DNA from: Streptomyces sp. NBC_00236
GTDB taxonomy: Bacteria; Actinomycetota; Actinomycetes; Streptomycetales; Streptomycetaceae
Direction: 5' to 3'
Length of the DNA: 64,000 bases
Assembly: GCF_036195045.1 (NCBI RefSeq)
Contig: NZ_CP108100.1
Location: 2,480,001 to 2,544,000, forward strand
Of the stretch, positions 8,516-17,507 are shown piece by piece. The first letter of the stretch is position 1, and each line of letters begins with the position of its first letter. Both the position numbers and the translations under genes were made by a program. Under the pieces are notes generated by a model. It saw only the letters and a list, made by a program, of their open reading frames with translations. It was not told where the DNA came from and did not search any database.

Positions 8516-11500
8516 TCACTCCGTCCCGGGCAGCTCCGGCGCCGTCTTCGCCGGTGTCCGCGTCAGCGACTCCAGCGCGATCCGGATCGCCTCGTCCAAC
8601 TGCGGGTCCCGGCCCGCCGCATGATCCTGCGGCGCCATGACGACCTCGACGTCGGGGTCGACGCCGTGGTTCTCGACGCCCCACCCGTACCCCTCCAGCC
8701 AGAAGGCGTACTTGGGCTGGGTGACCAGCGTGCCGTCGACGAGCCGGTACCGGCTGTCGATGCCCACCACGCCGCCCCAGGTGCGTACGCCGACCACGGG
8801 GCCGATGTTCAGCGCCTTGATCGCCGCGCTCACGATGTCGCCGTCCGAGCCGGAGAACTCGTTCGCGACGGCCACGACCGGGCCGCGCGGGGCGTCGCCC
8901 GGGTAGCTGGAGGGCCGCATGCCGCGGGGCTGGTCCCAGCCGACGATGCGGCGGGCCAGTTTCTCCACCACCAGCTGCGAGGTGTGGCCGCCGCGGTTCT
9001 CCCGTACGTCCACGACCAGGCCCTCGCGGGCGACCTCGGTACGCAGGTCGCGGTGGATCTGCGCCCAGCCGGAGCCGACCATGTCGGGCACATGGAGATA
9101 GCCGAGGCGGCCGCCGGACTGCTCGTGCACATGGGCGCGCCGGCCGGCGACCCACGCGTGGTAGCGCAGCGCCTCCTCGTCGGCGATCGGCACGACGACG
9201 ACGTGGCGCGGGTCACCGCCGTCGACCGGCGAGACGGTCAGCTCGACGGGTTTGCCGGCCGAGCCGGTGAGCAGCGGCGCGGGGCCGGTGAGCGGGTCGA
9301 CGGGGTGTCCGTCGACGGCCACGATCGCGTCACCCGGCCGGACGGCGACACCGGGCGCGGCGAGCGGCGCCCGGGCGGCGGGGTCGGAGGTCTCGGACGG
9401 CAGGATGCGGTCGATGCGCCACCTCCCGTCGTCCGCGCGGGAGAGGTCGGCGCCGAGCAGGCCCTGCCGGGCGGAGTCGTCGCGCCAGCCGCCGGCGGGG
9501 GTCACGTAGGCGTGCGAGGTGCCCAGTTCGCCCTGGACCTCCCACAGGAGGTCGATGAGGTCGTCGTGGGTGGCGACGCGCTCCAGGACGGGCCGGTAGC
9601 GGTCCAGGACGCCGTCCCAGTCGATGCCGGCCATGTCGGGCCGCCAGAAGTTGTCCCGCATGATGCGGCCGGCCTCGTCGTACATCTGGCGCCATTCGGC
9701 GGCCGGGTCGAGGGTACGGCGGACGCGGGAGAGGTCGACGGTGACGTTGCCGTCGTCGCTGTCGTCGTCGCCGCCGGACACGCGGCTGTCGGACGGGACG
9801 ACGCGCAGTTTGCCGTGGCTGTGCAGGACCAGGCGCTTGCCGTCGCCGCTGACCGCGAACCGGCTGACGTCGGAGGCGAGTTCCTCGCAGCGGAGTTTTT
9901 CCAGGTCGTACCGCTCCAGGGCGGTCTCGGGGCCGTGGGCGTCGGGGGTGGCGGCGCTCGTGCCGAGCACTCCGGTCACCGGGTGGCGCAGCCACAGCAG
10001 CCCGTCCTTCGCGGCCCGCAGCGAGGAGTAGCTGGCGGCCTCGACGGGCAGCGGCACGATCCGGTCGGCGAGGCCGTCCAGGTCGATGCGGGTGACGGGG
10101 AGCGCCGTGGGGTTGTCCTCGCCGTCGCCGCCCTTCTCCTTCTCGGTCGGGCGGCCGTGGAGCTGCGGTCCGAACGGGGAGGGGGTGGTCGCGGCGAGCG
10201 TCAGCAGGTGCGGCCGGCAGGCGCCGATGAACGCCATGTCGAAGACGTGGGTGTCGTAGATCGGGTCGAAGGCCCGCTCGGAGAGGAAGGCCAGGTGCTT
10301 TCCGTCGGTGGTGAAGGCGGGTGCGAAGTCCCGGAAGCGCAGCGGGGTGGCCTCGGACACCGAAAGGTCGGCGAGGTGTGCGAGCTTGAGCTGGCTGAGC
10401 GGTTCGGGGCCGGGGTGCGACCAGGCGAGCCAGGCGGAGTCGGGCGAGAAGACGAGGCCGGAGGCGTCGCCGTGCTCGCTGCGGTCGACCTCGTGGATCT
10501 CGCCGCTCTCCCGCTCGACGATCAGGACGCGCCCGTCGTGCGCGGCGACGGCGAACCGGCTGCCGTCGGGCGCGGGGACCAGGTCGAGGACCCGGCCGAG
10601 GCGGCCCACGGCGAGGCGGCGCGGTACGGCGCCGGGGCTGGTCCCGGTGGCGGGTGCGCACTCCAGTGCGTCCTCGCCCTCGGCGTCGGTGACCCAGACG
10701 ACGTGCTGCTCGCCGTCGGCCTGGAAGGTGTGCGGCAGCCTGGCCCGTACGCCGGGTTCGACGGCCAGCGCGCGGGCGGGGCCCTCGCGGTGGGTAACCC
10801 AGTGGACGGCGCCCCGGGACCCGACGGCGCTGCCGCGGCCGGTGCGGTCGGGCGACGCGGTGTGCAGGTGGCTGCCGGCGTGCACGGGGTGCGGCTGGAG
10901 GTCGGCGCGCTGGCCGCCGAGCCGGATGTCGAGGCGGCGGGGTGCGTCGCTCTCCAGGCTGTCCAGGAGCAACAGTTCACCGGCGGACGCGTAGGCGACG
11001 CGGGTGCCGTCGGTGCTGGCGTGCCGGGCGTAGAAGCCTTCGACGCCGGTGTGCCGGCGCAGCTCGGTGCCGTCGGGGAGCGAGGAGTACAGCGCGCCGA
11101 CGCCTTCGTGGTCGGAGAGGAAGGCGATGCGGTCACCGACCCACATCGGGCACTCGATGTTCCCGTCGAGCTCCTCGTGGACGCGTACGAACTCCGCCGG
11201 GTCGCCCTCGGCCGCGATCCAGAGCTTGCCGGCCGTGCCGCCCCGGTAGCGCTTCCAGGTGGCGGCCTCGCGCCCCATGGTGGCCGAGAGCAGCAGGACC
11301 CGGCCGCCGGGACCGTACGCGAGGGAGCCGACCGGTCCGTACGGCAGGGTCCGTGCGGGACCGCCGTCGACCGGGACGGCACGGGCCCATGAGCGCCGGA
11401 GCGAGACCTGGCCCTGGGTGCTGGTGACCAGCACCTCGCCGTCGGGAGTCCAGCCCCGTACGGCGGTCCGCGCGTCGCCCCAGTGGGTCAGCCGCCGGGA

Positions 11501-11734
11501 GGGGCCTCCGTCGGCGGGGGCGAGATGCACCTCGGGTGCCCCGTCCCGGGTGGACGTCCAGGCGACGAGGGTGCCGTCGGGAGATATCCGGGGCTGGGTG
11601 ACGGGACGGTTGTCGGCGCTGACACGCCAGGCTCGACCGCCGTCGAGCGGCGCGAGCCAGACGTCGTCCTCGGCGGTGAAGGCGATCGAGTCGCCCTGGA
11701 CATGGGGGTACCGGAGGTAGGAAGGCTGTGTCAC
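8516..11734 (-). CDS. Tricorn-type S41 peptidase
   Basis: Cytoplasmic tricorn-core protease homologue of 1072 residues, close to the archaeal tricorn length. An N-terminal WD40-like propeller region (repeats such as ISPDGTLVAW, FSPDSAWLAW) is followed by a C1 domain, a PDZ-like segment (GVAVRPGDAIVAVDG) and the C-terminal S41 domain. Catalytic positions match: the Ser-His pair in LGTSHAY, Ser963-Asp964 in FSGSDGD and Glu1021 in VENHG. Tricorn trims proteasome-derived oligopeptides, and Streptomyces species have proteasomes. No signal peptide was seen. The preceding lipoprotein gene is co-oriented 132 bp upstream. Confidence 0.92.
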   Translation of the reverse strand: MTQPSYLRYPHVQGDSIAFTAEDDVWLAPLDGGRAWRVSADNRPVTQPRISPDGTLVAWTSTRDGAPEVHLAPADGGPSRRLTHWGDARTAVRGWTPDGEVLVTSTQGQVSLRRSWARAVPVDGGPARTLPYGPVGSLAYGPGGRVLLLSATMGREAATWKRYRGGTAGKLWIAAEGDPAEFVRVHEELDGNIECPMWVGDRIAFLSDHEGVGALYSSLPDGTELRRHTGVEGFYARHASTDGTRVAYASAGELLLLDSLESDAPRRLDIRLGGQRADLQPHPVHAGSHLHTASPDRTGRGSAVGSRGAVHWVTHREGPARALAVEPGVRARLPHTFQADGEQHVVWVTDAEGEDALECAPATGTSPGAVPRRLAVGRLGRVLDLVPAPDGSRFAVAAHDGRVLIVERESGEIHEVDRSEHGDASGLVFSPDSAWLAWSHPGPEPLSQLKLAHLADLSVSEATPLRFRDFAPAFTTDGKHLAFLSERAFDPIYDTHVFDMAFIGACRPHLLTLAATTPSPFGPQLHGRPTEKEKGGDGEDNPTALPVTRIDLDGLADRIVPLPVEAASYSSLRAAKDGLLWLRHPVTGVLGTSAATPDAHGPETALERYDLEKLRCEELASDVSRFAVSGDGKRLVLHSHGKLRVVPSDSRVSGGDDDSDDGNVTVDLSRVRRTLDPAAEWRQMYDEAGRIMRDNFWRPDMAGIDWDGVLDRYRPVLERVATHDDLIDLLWEVQGELGTSHAYVTPAGGWRDDSARQGLLGADLSRADDGRWRIDRILPSETSDPAARAPLAAPGVAVRPGDAIVAVDGHPVDPLTGPAPLLTGSAGKPVELTVSPVDGGDPRHVVVVPIADEEALRYHAWVAGRRAHVHEQSGGRLGYLHVPDMVGSGWAQIHRDLRTEVAREGLVVDVRENRGGHTSQLVVEKLARRIVGWDQPRGMRPSSYPGDAPRGPVVAVANEFSGSDGDIVSAAIKALNIGPVVGVRTWGGVVGIDSRYRLVDGTLVTQPKYAFWLEGYGWGVENHGVDPDVEVVMAPQDHAAGRDPQLDEAIRIALESLTRTPAKTAPELPGTE

Positions 11735-11866
11735 ATCGATCAGCCTAGGCCGCGGCTGTGGCCTGCGGAACGAAGTTGGCCGGAGTCCGCCGTACGGTAC
11801 GTGACCGGCACATGCAAAGGGTCCGTCAAGTGCGTGACGGGTCCGCCGGATCGCCGGGCCGTTCGC

Positions 11867-12409
11867 TCACTTGCCGCGGGGCTGTTCGGTGACGGTGACG
11901 GTCACCGTGACCGTCGGCCGGACCCCTCCCCCGTTCTTGCCGCTGTCCGGGGCGGGCGTGGAGGGCGGCGCGTCGCAGTTGCCGAGCAGGCTGGCCCGGA
12001 AGACCGTGCGGCCGTCGGCCTTCGCGGTCAGGTCGCCCCGCACGCACCGGCCGTCGACCGCCTGCCGGACCTCGCCGGCGACCGTGATGTCCCGGCCGTC
12101 CTTCGTCCGGCCGCTGCAGTCGACGTCGGCGACACGGCGCGTGGAGGCGGTGGCCGAACCGGCCCGTGCGGACGACGACTTCGCGCCGTCTCCGCCGACG
12201 TTCGCCGTGCAGGTCAGCCACTGCACGTGGACGCCTTCGTGTTCCAGGGCACGGGTGGCGGTGAGGTCCGTGGTCACGGCGATGGACGCGGTGTTCAGCC
12301 CGTCCGCGGGTTCGCAGGCGGTCAGGCCCGCGACGGCGGTCACCGCGAGGCAGACCGCGGCCGGAAAGCGACGGGTCGCCCGGCGACCCCATGCCCTTGA
12401 TGTCCCCAT
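11867..12409 (-). CDS. Putative lipoprotein, unknown function
   Basis: Protein of 180 residues with a basic N-terminus, a hydrophobic stretch (AAVCLAVTAVAG) and a lipobox LTAC, so Cys32 is the likely lipidated residue. The mature part has paired cysteines (LTCTANV, DVDCSG, GRCVRG, GNCDAP) in a small beta-rich domain resembling DUF4333-type lipoproteins, though I cannot assign it firmly. It ends in a TVTVTVTVT tract encoded by a GTGACG microrepeat that is also self-complementary in DNA. The ATG at 12409 has a modest GGGAAG 8 nt upstream. It lies between rsmE and the S41 peptidase. Confidence 0.75.
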   Translation of the reverse strand: MGTSRAWGRRATRRFPAAVCLAVTAVAGLTACEPADGLNTASIAVTTDLTATRALEHEGVHVQWLTCTANVGGDGAKSSSARAGSATASTRRVADVDCSGRTKDGRDITVAGEVRQAVDGRCVRGDLTAKADGRTVFRASLLGNCDAPPSTPAPDSGKNGGGVRPTVTVTVTVTEQPRGK

Positions 12410-12481
12410 AAGGGCAGCTTCCCACCGCTGCTCTCGCAGCGGTAGACCGCTTGTGGCCACAACTGCCCCGGAGTGACGGCC

Positions 12482-13228
12482 CTACGACCAGCGGCCCGTG
12501 CGCCCCAGCAGCAGCGCTGTCGCAGCGGTGCCGGCCGTCGAGGTGCGCAGTACGGTCGGACCGAGCCGGCAGGTGCGGGCACCGGCGGCGGCGAAGACGG
12601 CCAACTCGTCGGGCGACACGCCCCCTTCGGGGCCCACGACCAGCACGATCTCGCCCTCCTCGGGCAGTTCGACGGTGGCCAGCGGCTCGCTGTCGTAGTC
12701 CTGGTCCTCGTGCAGCACGGCCGCGAAGTCGGCGGTGGCCAGAAGTGCGGAAACCTGTTTGGTCGTCATCGCACCCGCCACGTCCGGGAAGCGGACCCGG
12801 CGCGACTGCTTGCCGGCCTCGCGGACCGTACTGCGCCACTTCGCCAGGGACTTGAGGCCGCGGTCGCCCTTCCACTGCGTGATGCAGCGCGCGGCCTGCC
12901 ACGGCACGATCGCGTCGACGCCCGTCTCCGTCATCGTCTCGACGGCGAGCTCGCCACGGTCTCCCTTGGGCAGCGCCTGCACGACGGTGATGCGGACGTC
13001 CGGGCGGGGCTCCTCGTGGACGGACTCCAGATCGGTGATCACCAACCGGTCCTTGCCCTCGGCGGCCATCACGACGCCCTCCGCCCAGTACCCCTGACCG
13101 TCCGTCAGGACGACGTCCTCACCGGCGCGCAGGCGTTTCACCGAGACGGCGTGCCGGCCCTCGGGGCCCTCCAGGACGAACCCGGGCCCCTGTGGCATCC
13201 GGTCGACGACGAAGACGGGTGCCGTCAC
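12482..13228 (-). CDS. rsmE: 16S rRNA (uracil-1498-N3)-methyltransferase RsmE
   Basis: SPOUT-family methyltransferase of 248 residues. An N-terminal PUA-like segment (to about residue 70) precedes the knotted domain. The SAM-binding knot is visible as VVGPEGGVSPDEL and LGPTVLRTSTAGTAA. It methylates U1498 of 16S rRNA in the assembled 30S subunit. The GTG at 13228 has GGAG about 6 nt upstream and overlaps the stop of the nitronate monooxygenase-like gene by 4 bp. The gene belongs to the hrcA-dnaJ2 gene neighbourhood, although a terminator separates dnaJ2 from this pair. Confidence 0.95.
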   Translation of the reverse strand: MTAPVFVVDRMPQGPGFVLEGPEGRHAVSVKRLRAGEDVVLTDGQGYWAEGVVMAAEGKDRLVITDLESVHEEPRPDVRITVVQALPKGDRGELAVETMTETGVDAIVPWQAARCITQWKGDRGLKSLAKWRSTVREAGKQSRRVRFPDVAGAMTTKQVSALLATADFAAVLHEDQDYDSEPLATVELPEEGEIVLVVGPEGGVSPDELAVFAAAGARTCRLGPTVLRTSTAGTAATALLLGRTGRWS

Positions 13229-14298
13229 TGTGTACTCCTCGTGCTCAGTGCCGTCCGTGCGGCGTCCAGTTCCTCGGCGAGCAGCCTGACCAGCCGGCCC
13301 GCGGGCAGTTCGCGTGCCATCCGGTGCCCCTGCCCCGCCCACAGTGCCATGCCCTGCGCGTCCCCGGCCTTGGCCGCCGCCTTGCGCAGCGCGGACGTCA
13401 GATGGTGCACCTGCGGATAGGCGGCGGGGGCGTACGGTCCGTGCTCGCGCACGAAGCGGTTGACCAGGCCGCGGGCCGGGCGGCCCGAGAAGGCCCGGGT
13501 CAGGGTGGTGCGGACGAACAGCGGGTTGGTCAGGGCCTGCTTGTGCAGCAGATGGGCGCCCGATTCGGGGGAGACCAGGAAGGCGGTGCCGAGCTGCGCG
13601 GCATCGGCGCCCGCCGCCAGCACCGCGGCGATCTGGGAGCCGCGCATCAGGCCGCCCGCGGCGATGACCGGTATCTGCACGGTCTCGCGGACCTGGGCCA
13701 CCAGGCAGAGCAGCCCGGTGCCGGTGCCGTCGGCCTGCGGGTCGTCGCGGAACGTGGACTGGTGGCCGCCCGCCTCGACGCCCTGGGCGCAGACGGCGTC
13801 GGCGCCCGCCCACTGGGCGGCCTGGGCCTCCTCGGGCGAGGTGACCGTGACGACGGTGTACGTACCCGCCGCGGCGAACGCGTCGAGGGTGTCGCGGGAG
13901 GGGCAGCCGAAGGTGAAGGAGACGACCGGGACCGGGTCCTCCAGCAGGATGGCGAGCTTGGCCTCGTAGCCGTCGTCGCCGCAGGCGTCCGTGTCACCGA
14001 GCGGGGTCTCGTACCAGGAGGTCTCGCCCGCGAGCTGGTGCCGGTACACCTCGACGGCCGCCGGGTCGGCGAGGTTCGGCTGCGGCATGAAGAGGTTGAC
14101 GCCGAACGGCTGGCCGGTGAGCCCGCGCACCTGCTTGATCTCGTTGTACATGCCGTCCGCGGTCTTGTACCCGGCGGCCAGGAAGCCGAGCCCGCCGGCC
14201 TCGGCGACGGCCGCGACGAGCTGCGGACAGGAGGCTCCGCCCGCCATCGGGGCCTGCACGATCGGAAACCGGCAGAGATCGGTCAACGCGGATGACAT
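13225..14298 (-). CDS. Nitronate monooxygenase-like FMN protein
   Basis: NMO/2-nitropropane dioxygenase-like TIM barrel, 357 residues. Visible motifs are the N-terminal PIVQAPMAGG, GCPSRDTLDAF, the catalytic-region QGVEAGGH and the FMN phosphate-binding IAAGGLMRG with AAQLGTAFL. The family oxidises alkyl nitronates using FMN; some members act on other substrates, so the true substrate is open. It overlaps rsmE by 4 bp and is translationally coupled to it. A strong hairpin separates it from dnaJ2. Confidence 0.9.
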   Translation of the reverse strand: MSSALTDLCRFPIVQAPMAGGASCPQLVAAVAEAGGLGFLAAGYKTADGMYNEIKQVRGLTGQPFGVNLFMPQPNLADPAAVEVYRHQLAGETSWYETPLGDTDACGDDGYEAKLAILLEDPVPVVSFTFGCPSRDTLDAFAAAGTYTVVTVTSPEEAQAAQWAGADAVCAQGVEAGGHQSTFRDDPQADGTGTGLLCLVAQVRETVQIPVIAAGGLMRGSQIAAVLAAGADAAQLGTAFLVSPESGAHLLHKQALTNPLFVRTTLTRAFSGRPARGLVNRFVREHGPYAPAAYPQVHHLTSALRKAAAKAGDAQGMALWAGQGHRMARELPAGRLVRLLAEELDAARTALSTRSTQ

Positions 14299-14367
14299 GA
14301 CCGCATCGTGTCATGTCGCCCCTGCCCCGCGATGCGCACCCCGCTGCAACGTTTTGTCCGCAATGCG

Positions 14368-14394
14368 GTACGGGCCCGGAAACCGGGCCCGTAC
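14368..14394 (-). terminator. Terminator downstream of dnaJ2
   Basis: A perfect 12-bp stem (GTACGGGCCCGG with its complement) closes an AAA/TTT loop, 17 bp after the dnaJ2 stop. There is no U-run, as is common in streptomycetes. It separates the hrcA-dnaJ2 unit from the oxidoreductase-rsmE pair. Confidence 0.75.
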
Positions 14395-14411
14395 GACATC
14401 GTTGCGTGGAT

Positions 14412-15548
14412 CTAGCGGCCGTTGAACGCGTCCTTCAGCCGGGAGAACAGGCCCTGCTGTCCGGGCTGGAACTGCCCGGTGGGCCGCTCCTCGCCGCGCA
14501 GCTTCGACAGTTCGCGCAGCAGGCGCTCCTGCTCCGGGTCCATCTTGGTCGGCGTCATCACCTCGACGTGCACGATGAGGTCGCCGCGACCGCCGCCGCG
14601 CAGGTGCGTGATGCCGCGCCCGTGCAGCGGGACGGACTGGCCGGACTGGGTGCCCGGCCGGATGTCGACCTCCTCCAGGCCGTCGAGCGTCTCCAGCGGC
14701 ACCTTGGTGCCGAGGGCCGCCGCCGTCATGGGGATGGTGACCGTGCAGTGCAGATCGTCGCCGCGCCGCTGGAACACGGCGTGCGGCAGCTCGTGGATCT
14801 CGACGTAGAGATCGCCGGCCGGGCCGCCGCCGGGGCCGACCTCTCCCTCGCCCGCGAGCTGGATGCGGGTGCCGTTGTCGACACCGGCGGGGATCTTCAC
14901 GGTGAGCGTGCGCCGTGAGCGGATGCGGCCGTCACCGGCGCACTCCGGGCACGGCGTCGGCACGACCGTACCGAAGCCCTGGCACTGGGGGCAGGGCCGC
15001 GAGGTCATGACCTGGCCGAGGAACGACCGGGTGACCTGGGAGACCTCGCCACGGCCACGGCACATGTCACAGGTCTGGGCGGAGGTGCCGGGCGCGGCAC
15101 CCTCGCCACTACAGGTCGTACAGACGACGGCCGTGTCGACCTGGATGTCCTTGGTCGTGCCGAAGGCCGACTCGGAGAGGTCGATCTCCAGCCGGATCAT
15201 GGCGTCCTGGCCGCGACGGGTGCGCGAACGGGGTCCGCGCTGCGACTGCGTGCCGAAGAACGCGTCCATGATGTCGGAGAAGTTGCCGAAGCCGCCCTGT
15301 CCGAATCCGCCCGCGCCACCGCCTCCGGAGGCGGACAGCGGGTCGCCGCCGAGGTCGTAGACCTGCTTCTTCTGAGCGTCCGACAACACCTCGTACGCGG
15401 CGTTGATCTCCTTGAACCGCTCCTGGGTCTTCGGATCGGGGTTCACGTCCGGGTGCAGCTCGCGGGCGAGCCTCCGGAAGGCCTTCTTGATCTCGTCCTG
15501 CGAAGCGTCGCGGCGCACGCCGAGTACGGCGTAGTAGTCCGTGGCCAC
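14412..15548 (-). CDS. dnaJ2: Chaperone DnaJ (HrcA-linked paralogue)
   Basis: Full type I DnaJ of 378 residues. It has an N-terminal J domain with HPD (RELHPDVN), a Gly/Phe-rich linker (GGGGAGGFGQGGFG), four zinc motifs (CTTCSGEG, CDMCRGRG, CPQCQGFG, CPECAGDG) and C-terminal substrate-binding domains. It stimulates DnaK ATPase activity. The GTG start directly abuts the hrcA TAA (TAAGTG), so expression should follow hrcA and its CIRCE control. The DnaJ of the dnaK operon would be a separate gene elsewhere. Confidence 0.96.
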   Translation of the reverse strand: MATDYYAVLGVRRDASQDEIKKAFRRLARELHPDVNPDPKTQERFKEINAAYEVLSDAQKKQVYDLGGDPLSASGGGGAGGFGQGGFGNFSDIMDAFFGTQSQRGPRSRTRRGQDAMIRLEIDLSESAFGTTKDIQVDTAVVCTTCSGEGAAPGTSAQTCDMCRGRGEVSQVTRSFLGQVMTSRPCPQCQGFGTVVPTPCPECAGDGRIRSRRTLTVKIPAGVDNGTRIQLAGEGEVGPGGGPAGDLYVEIHELPHAVFQRRGDDLHCTVTIPMTAAALGTKVPLETLDGLEEVDIRPGTQSGQSVPLHGRGITHLRGGGRGDLIVHVEVMTPTKMDPEQERLLRELSKLRGEERPTGQFQPGQQGLFSRLKDAFNGR

Positions 15549-16565
15549 TTACGACTCCGCCAGGATCTGTCCGACGTAACGTGCCACTGCGCGTACCGCT
15601 CCCATCGTTCCGGGGTAGTCCATGCGGGTCGGTCCGACCACGCCGAGTTTGGCGACTGCCTCGTCGCCCGAACCGTAGCCGACCGCGACGACGGACGTGG
15701 AGTTGAGCCCCTCGTGGGCGTTCTCGTGCCCGATACGTACGGTCATGCCCGAGTCCTTGGCCTCACCGAGCAGCTTCAGCAGCACGACCTGCTCCTCCAA
15801 TGCCTCCAGCACCGGCCGGATCATCACAGGGAAGTCGTGCCCGAAACGGGTGAGGTTGGAGGTGCCGCCGATCATCAGCCGCTCCTCCGTCTCCTCGACG
15901 AGGCATTCGAGGAGGATCGAGAGCACGGTGGACACGGTTCCCCGGTCCTCGCTCTCGAAGGATTCCGGCAGGTCCTGCACCAGCTGCGGAACGTCCGCGA
16001 AACGGCGTCCCACGACCCGGCTGTTGAGCCGCGCCCGCAGATCGGCGAGAGAGGTCTCACCGAACGGCGCGGGGCAGTCGACCAGCCGCTGTTCGACCCG
16101 GCCGGTGTCCGTGATCAGCACGAGCATCAGCCGGGCGGGGGCCAGGGACAGCAGTTCCACGTGCCGCACCGTCGAGCGGGTCAGCGAGGGGTACTGCACG
16201 ACGGCGACCTGCCGGGTCAGCTGCGCGAGCAGCCGTACGGTACGTCCCACGACATCGTCGAGGTCGACCGCGCCGTCGAGGAAATTCTGAATGGCACGGC
16301 GCTCCGGCGACGACAGGGGCTTGACGCCCGCGAGCTTGTCGACGAAGAGCCGGTACCCCTTGTCCGTCGGGATACGTCCCGCGCTGGTGTGCGGCTGGGC
16401 GATGAAGCCCTCGTCCTCCAGCACCGCCATGTCGTTGCGGACGGTGGCCGGGGAGACCCCCAGCTTGTGCCGCTCCGTGAGCGCCTTGGAGCCGACGGGC
16501 TCCTCGGTGCCGACATAGTCCTGGACGATGGCGCGCAGCACTTCGAGTCTGCGTTCGCTGAGCAT
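15549..16565 (-). CDS. hrcA: Heat-inducible transcription repressor HrcA
   Basis: Repressor of 338 residues, the usual length. The N-terminal winged helix is visible as [32 protein letters not shown], split here into [13 protein letters not shown] and [10 protein letters not shown] for recognition, followed by the wing ([13 protein letters not shown]). The remainder is the GAF-like dimerisation domain. HrcA binds CIRCE inverted repeats and represses groE-type heat-shock genes. The ATG at 16565 has GGAGG 7-8 nt upstream. A CIRCE site lies 58 bp upstream, indicating autoregulation together with dnaJ2. Confidence 0.96.
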   Translation of the reverse strand: MLSERRLEVLRAIVQDYVGTEEPVGSKALTERHKLGVSPATVRNDMAVLEDEGFIAQPHTSAGRIPTDKGYRLFVDKLAGVKPLSSPERRAIQNFLDGAVDLDDVVGRTVRLLAQLTRQVAVVQYPSLTRSTVRHVELLSLAPARLMLVLITDTGRVEQRLVDCPAPFGETSLADLRARLNSRVVGRRFADVPQLVQDLPESFESEDRGTVSTVLSILLECLVEETEERLMIGGTSNLTRFGHDFPVMIRPVLEALEEQVVLLKLLGEAKDSGMTVRIGHENAHEGLNSTSVVAVGYGSGDEAVAKLGVVGPTRMDYPGTMGAVRAVARYVGQILAES

Positions 16566-16622
16566 CGCGCACACCTCCAGCTGTGTACCTCGGTGGTTCT
16601 CGGGCCGTTCCCGGGTCTGTCC

Positions 16623-16649
16623 CTGGCACTCTGGGCGTACGAGTGCCAG
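16623..16649 (-). promoter_or_regulatory. CIRCE operator of hrcA-dnaJ2
   Basis: A perfect 9-9-9 inverted repeat, CTGGCACTC, nine bases, GAGTGCCAG. The published CIRCE consensus is TTAGCACTC-N9-GAGTGCTAA; the seven inner positions of each arm agree except for GG/CC replacing AG/CT at the arm edge. It is the HrcA-binding site and lies between hrcA and the divergent MBL gene. Confidence 0.9.
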
Positions 16650-16738
16650 CAATCCCCCGGCCAGTGTACGGCGCCGGGGTAGCCCCCTAGCAAGGGCGAC
16701 CGGCCACGCTACCGCGAGACTGCGCAGGTCGTTGCCGA

Positions 16739-16744
16739 TAGCGT
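16739..16744 (+). promoter_or_regulatory. Leaderless-type -10 element of the MBL gene
   Basis: TAGCGT matches the TANNNT -10 pattern and ends exactly six bases before the ATG at 16751, which has no ribosome binding site. This is the arrangement expected for a leaderless actinobacterial transcript. Confidence 0.6.
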
Positions 16745-16750
16745 CGCTGC

Positions 16751-17482
16751 ATGGACGCCTCTTGGGAAGAGTTCGGCTGGGAGCGACTCGGACACGGAGT
16801 GGGCCGGCGACGCCTTCCGGTGTGGGATGCAACGGTCGCCCTGGTGGCGGGGACCGACGGCGTGCTGCTCTGCGACACCGGGCCGTCACTCCGCGAAGCC
16901 GCCGAACTGCGTGGTCAGGCGCAGGCCCTGCTGGGCCGGAGGGTGACGCATATCGCACTCAGCCACCCCCATTTCGATCATGTGCTGGGCACGGCGGCCT
17001 TCGCCGGGACGCAGGTCTTCGGCGCGGGGGGAATGACGGAACTGCTGCGCCACGGGGCGGACGAACTGCACGCCGACGCGGTGCGGCACGGTCTGCCCGA
17101 GCACGACGCGGCCGAGTCCGCCGACGTGCTGGTGGCGCCGCACCACGAGGTGCGCGCCGAATGGACGCTCGACCTGGGCGGCGGGCGTGAGGTGCTGCTC
17201 GTGAACGCGGGTCCGGGGCACAGCGGCCACGATCTCGCGGTGCTGGTACCCGGCCTCTCCGGCTCGCCCGCGGTCGTGCTCTGCGGCGACCTGGTCGAGG
17301 AGTCCGGTGAACCGCAGGCGGGCCCGGACGCGTTCCCGGCACGCTGGCCGGCGGCGCTGGACCGGCTGCTGGAGCTGGGCGGTGAGGACGCGCTGTACGT
17401 GCCGGGGCACGGGGCCGTGGTGGACGCCGCGTTCGTACGGGCCCAGCGCGATCAGCTGGCTGCCCGGTTCGGCGTGTCGTGA
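16751..17482 (+). CDS. MBL-fold metallohydrolase
   Basis: Metallo-beta-lactamase-fold hydrolase of 243 residues. The metal motif [10 protein letters not shown] gives His72, His74, Asp76 and His77. Further ligands are probable in [16 protein letters not shown] and VPGHGAVV, a glyoxalase II-like or quorum-lactonase-like pattern. The substrate is unknown. The protein starts at a leaderless-type promoter. The next gene, DUF3097, lies 25 bp downstream but has its own TANNNT signature. Confidence 0.88.
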   Translation: MDASWEEFGWERLGHGVGRRRLPVWDATVALVAGTDGVLLCDTGPSLREAAELRGQAQALLGRRVTHIALSHPHFDHVLGTAAFAGTQVFGAGGMTELLRHGADELHADAVRHGLPEHDAAESADVLVAPHHEVRAEWTLDLGGGREVLLVNAGPGHSGHDLAVLVPGLSGSPAVVLCGDLVEESGEPQAGPDAFPARWPAALDRLLELGGEDALYVPGHGAVVDAAFVRAQRDQLAARFGVS

Positions 17483-17495
17483 GCCGCTCCCGCCT

Positions 17496-17501
17496 TATCG
17501 T
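17496..17501 (+). promoter_or_regulatory. Leaderless-type -10 element of the DUF3097 gene
   Basis: TATCGT fits TANNNT and is followed by six bases and then the ATG at 17508. No Shine-Dalgarno sequence is seen. It lies in the 25-bp gap behind the MBL gene. Confidence 0.6.
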
Positions 17502-17507
17502 CATCCG

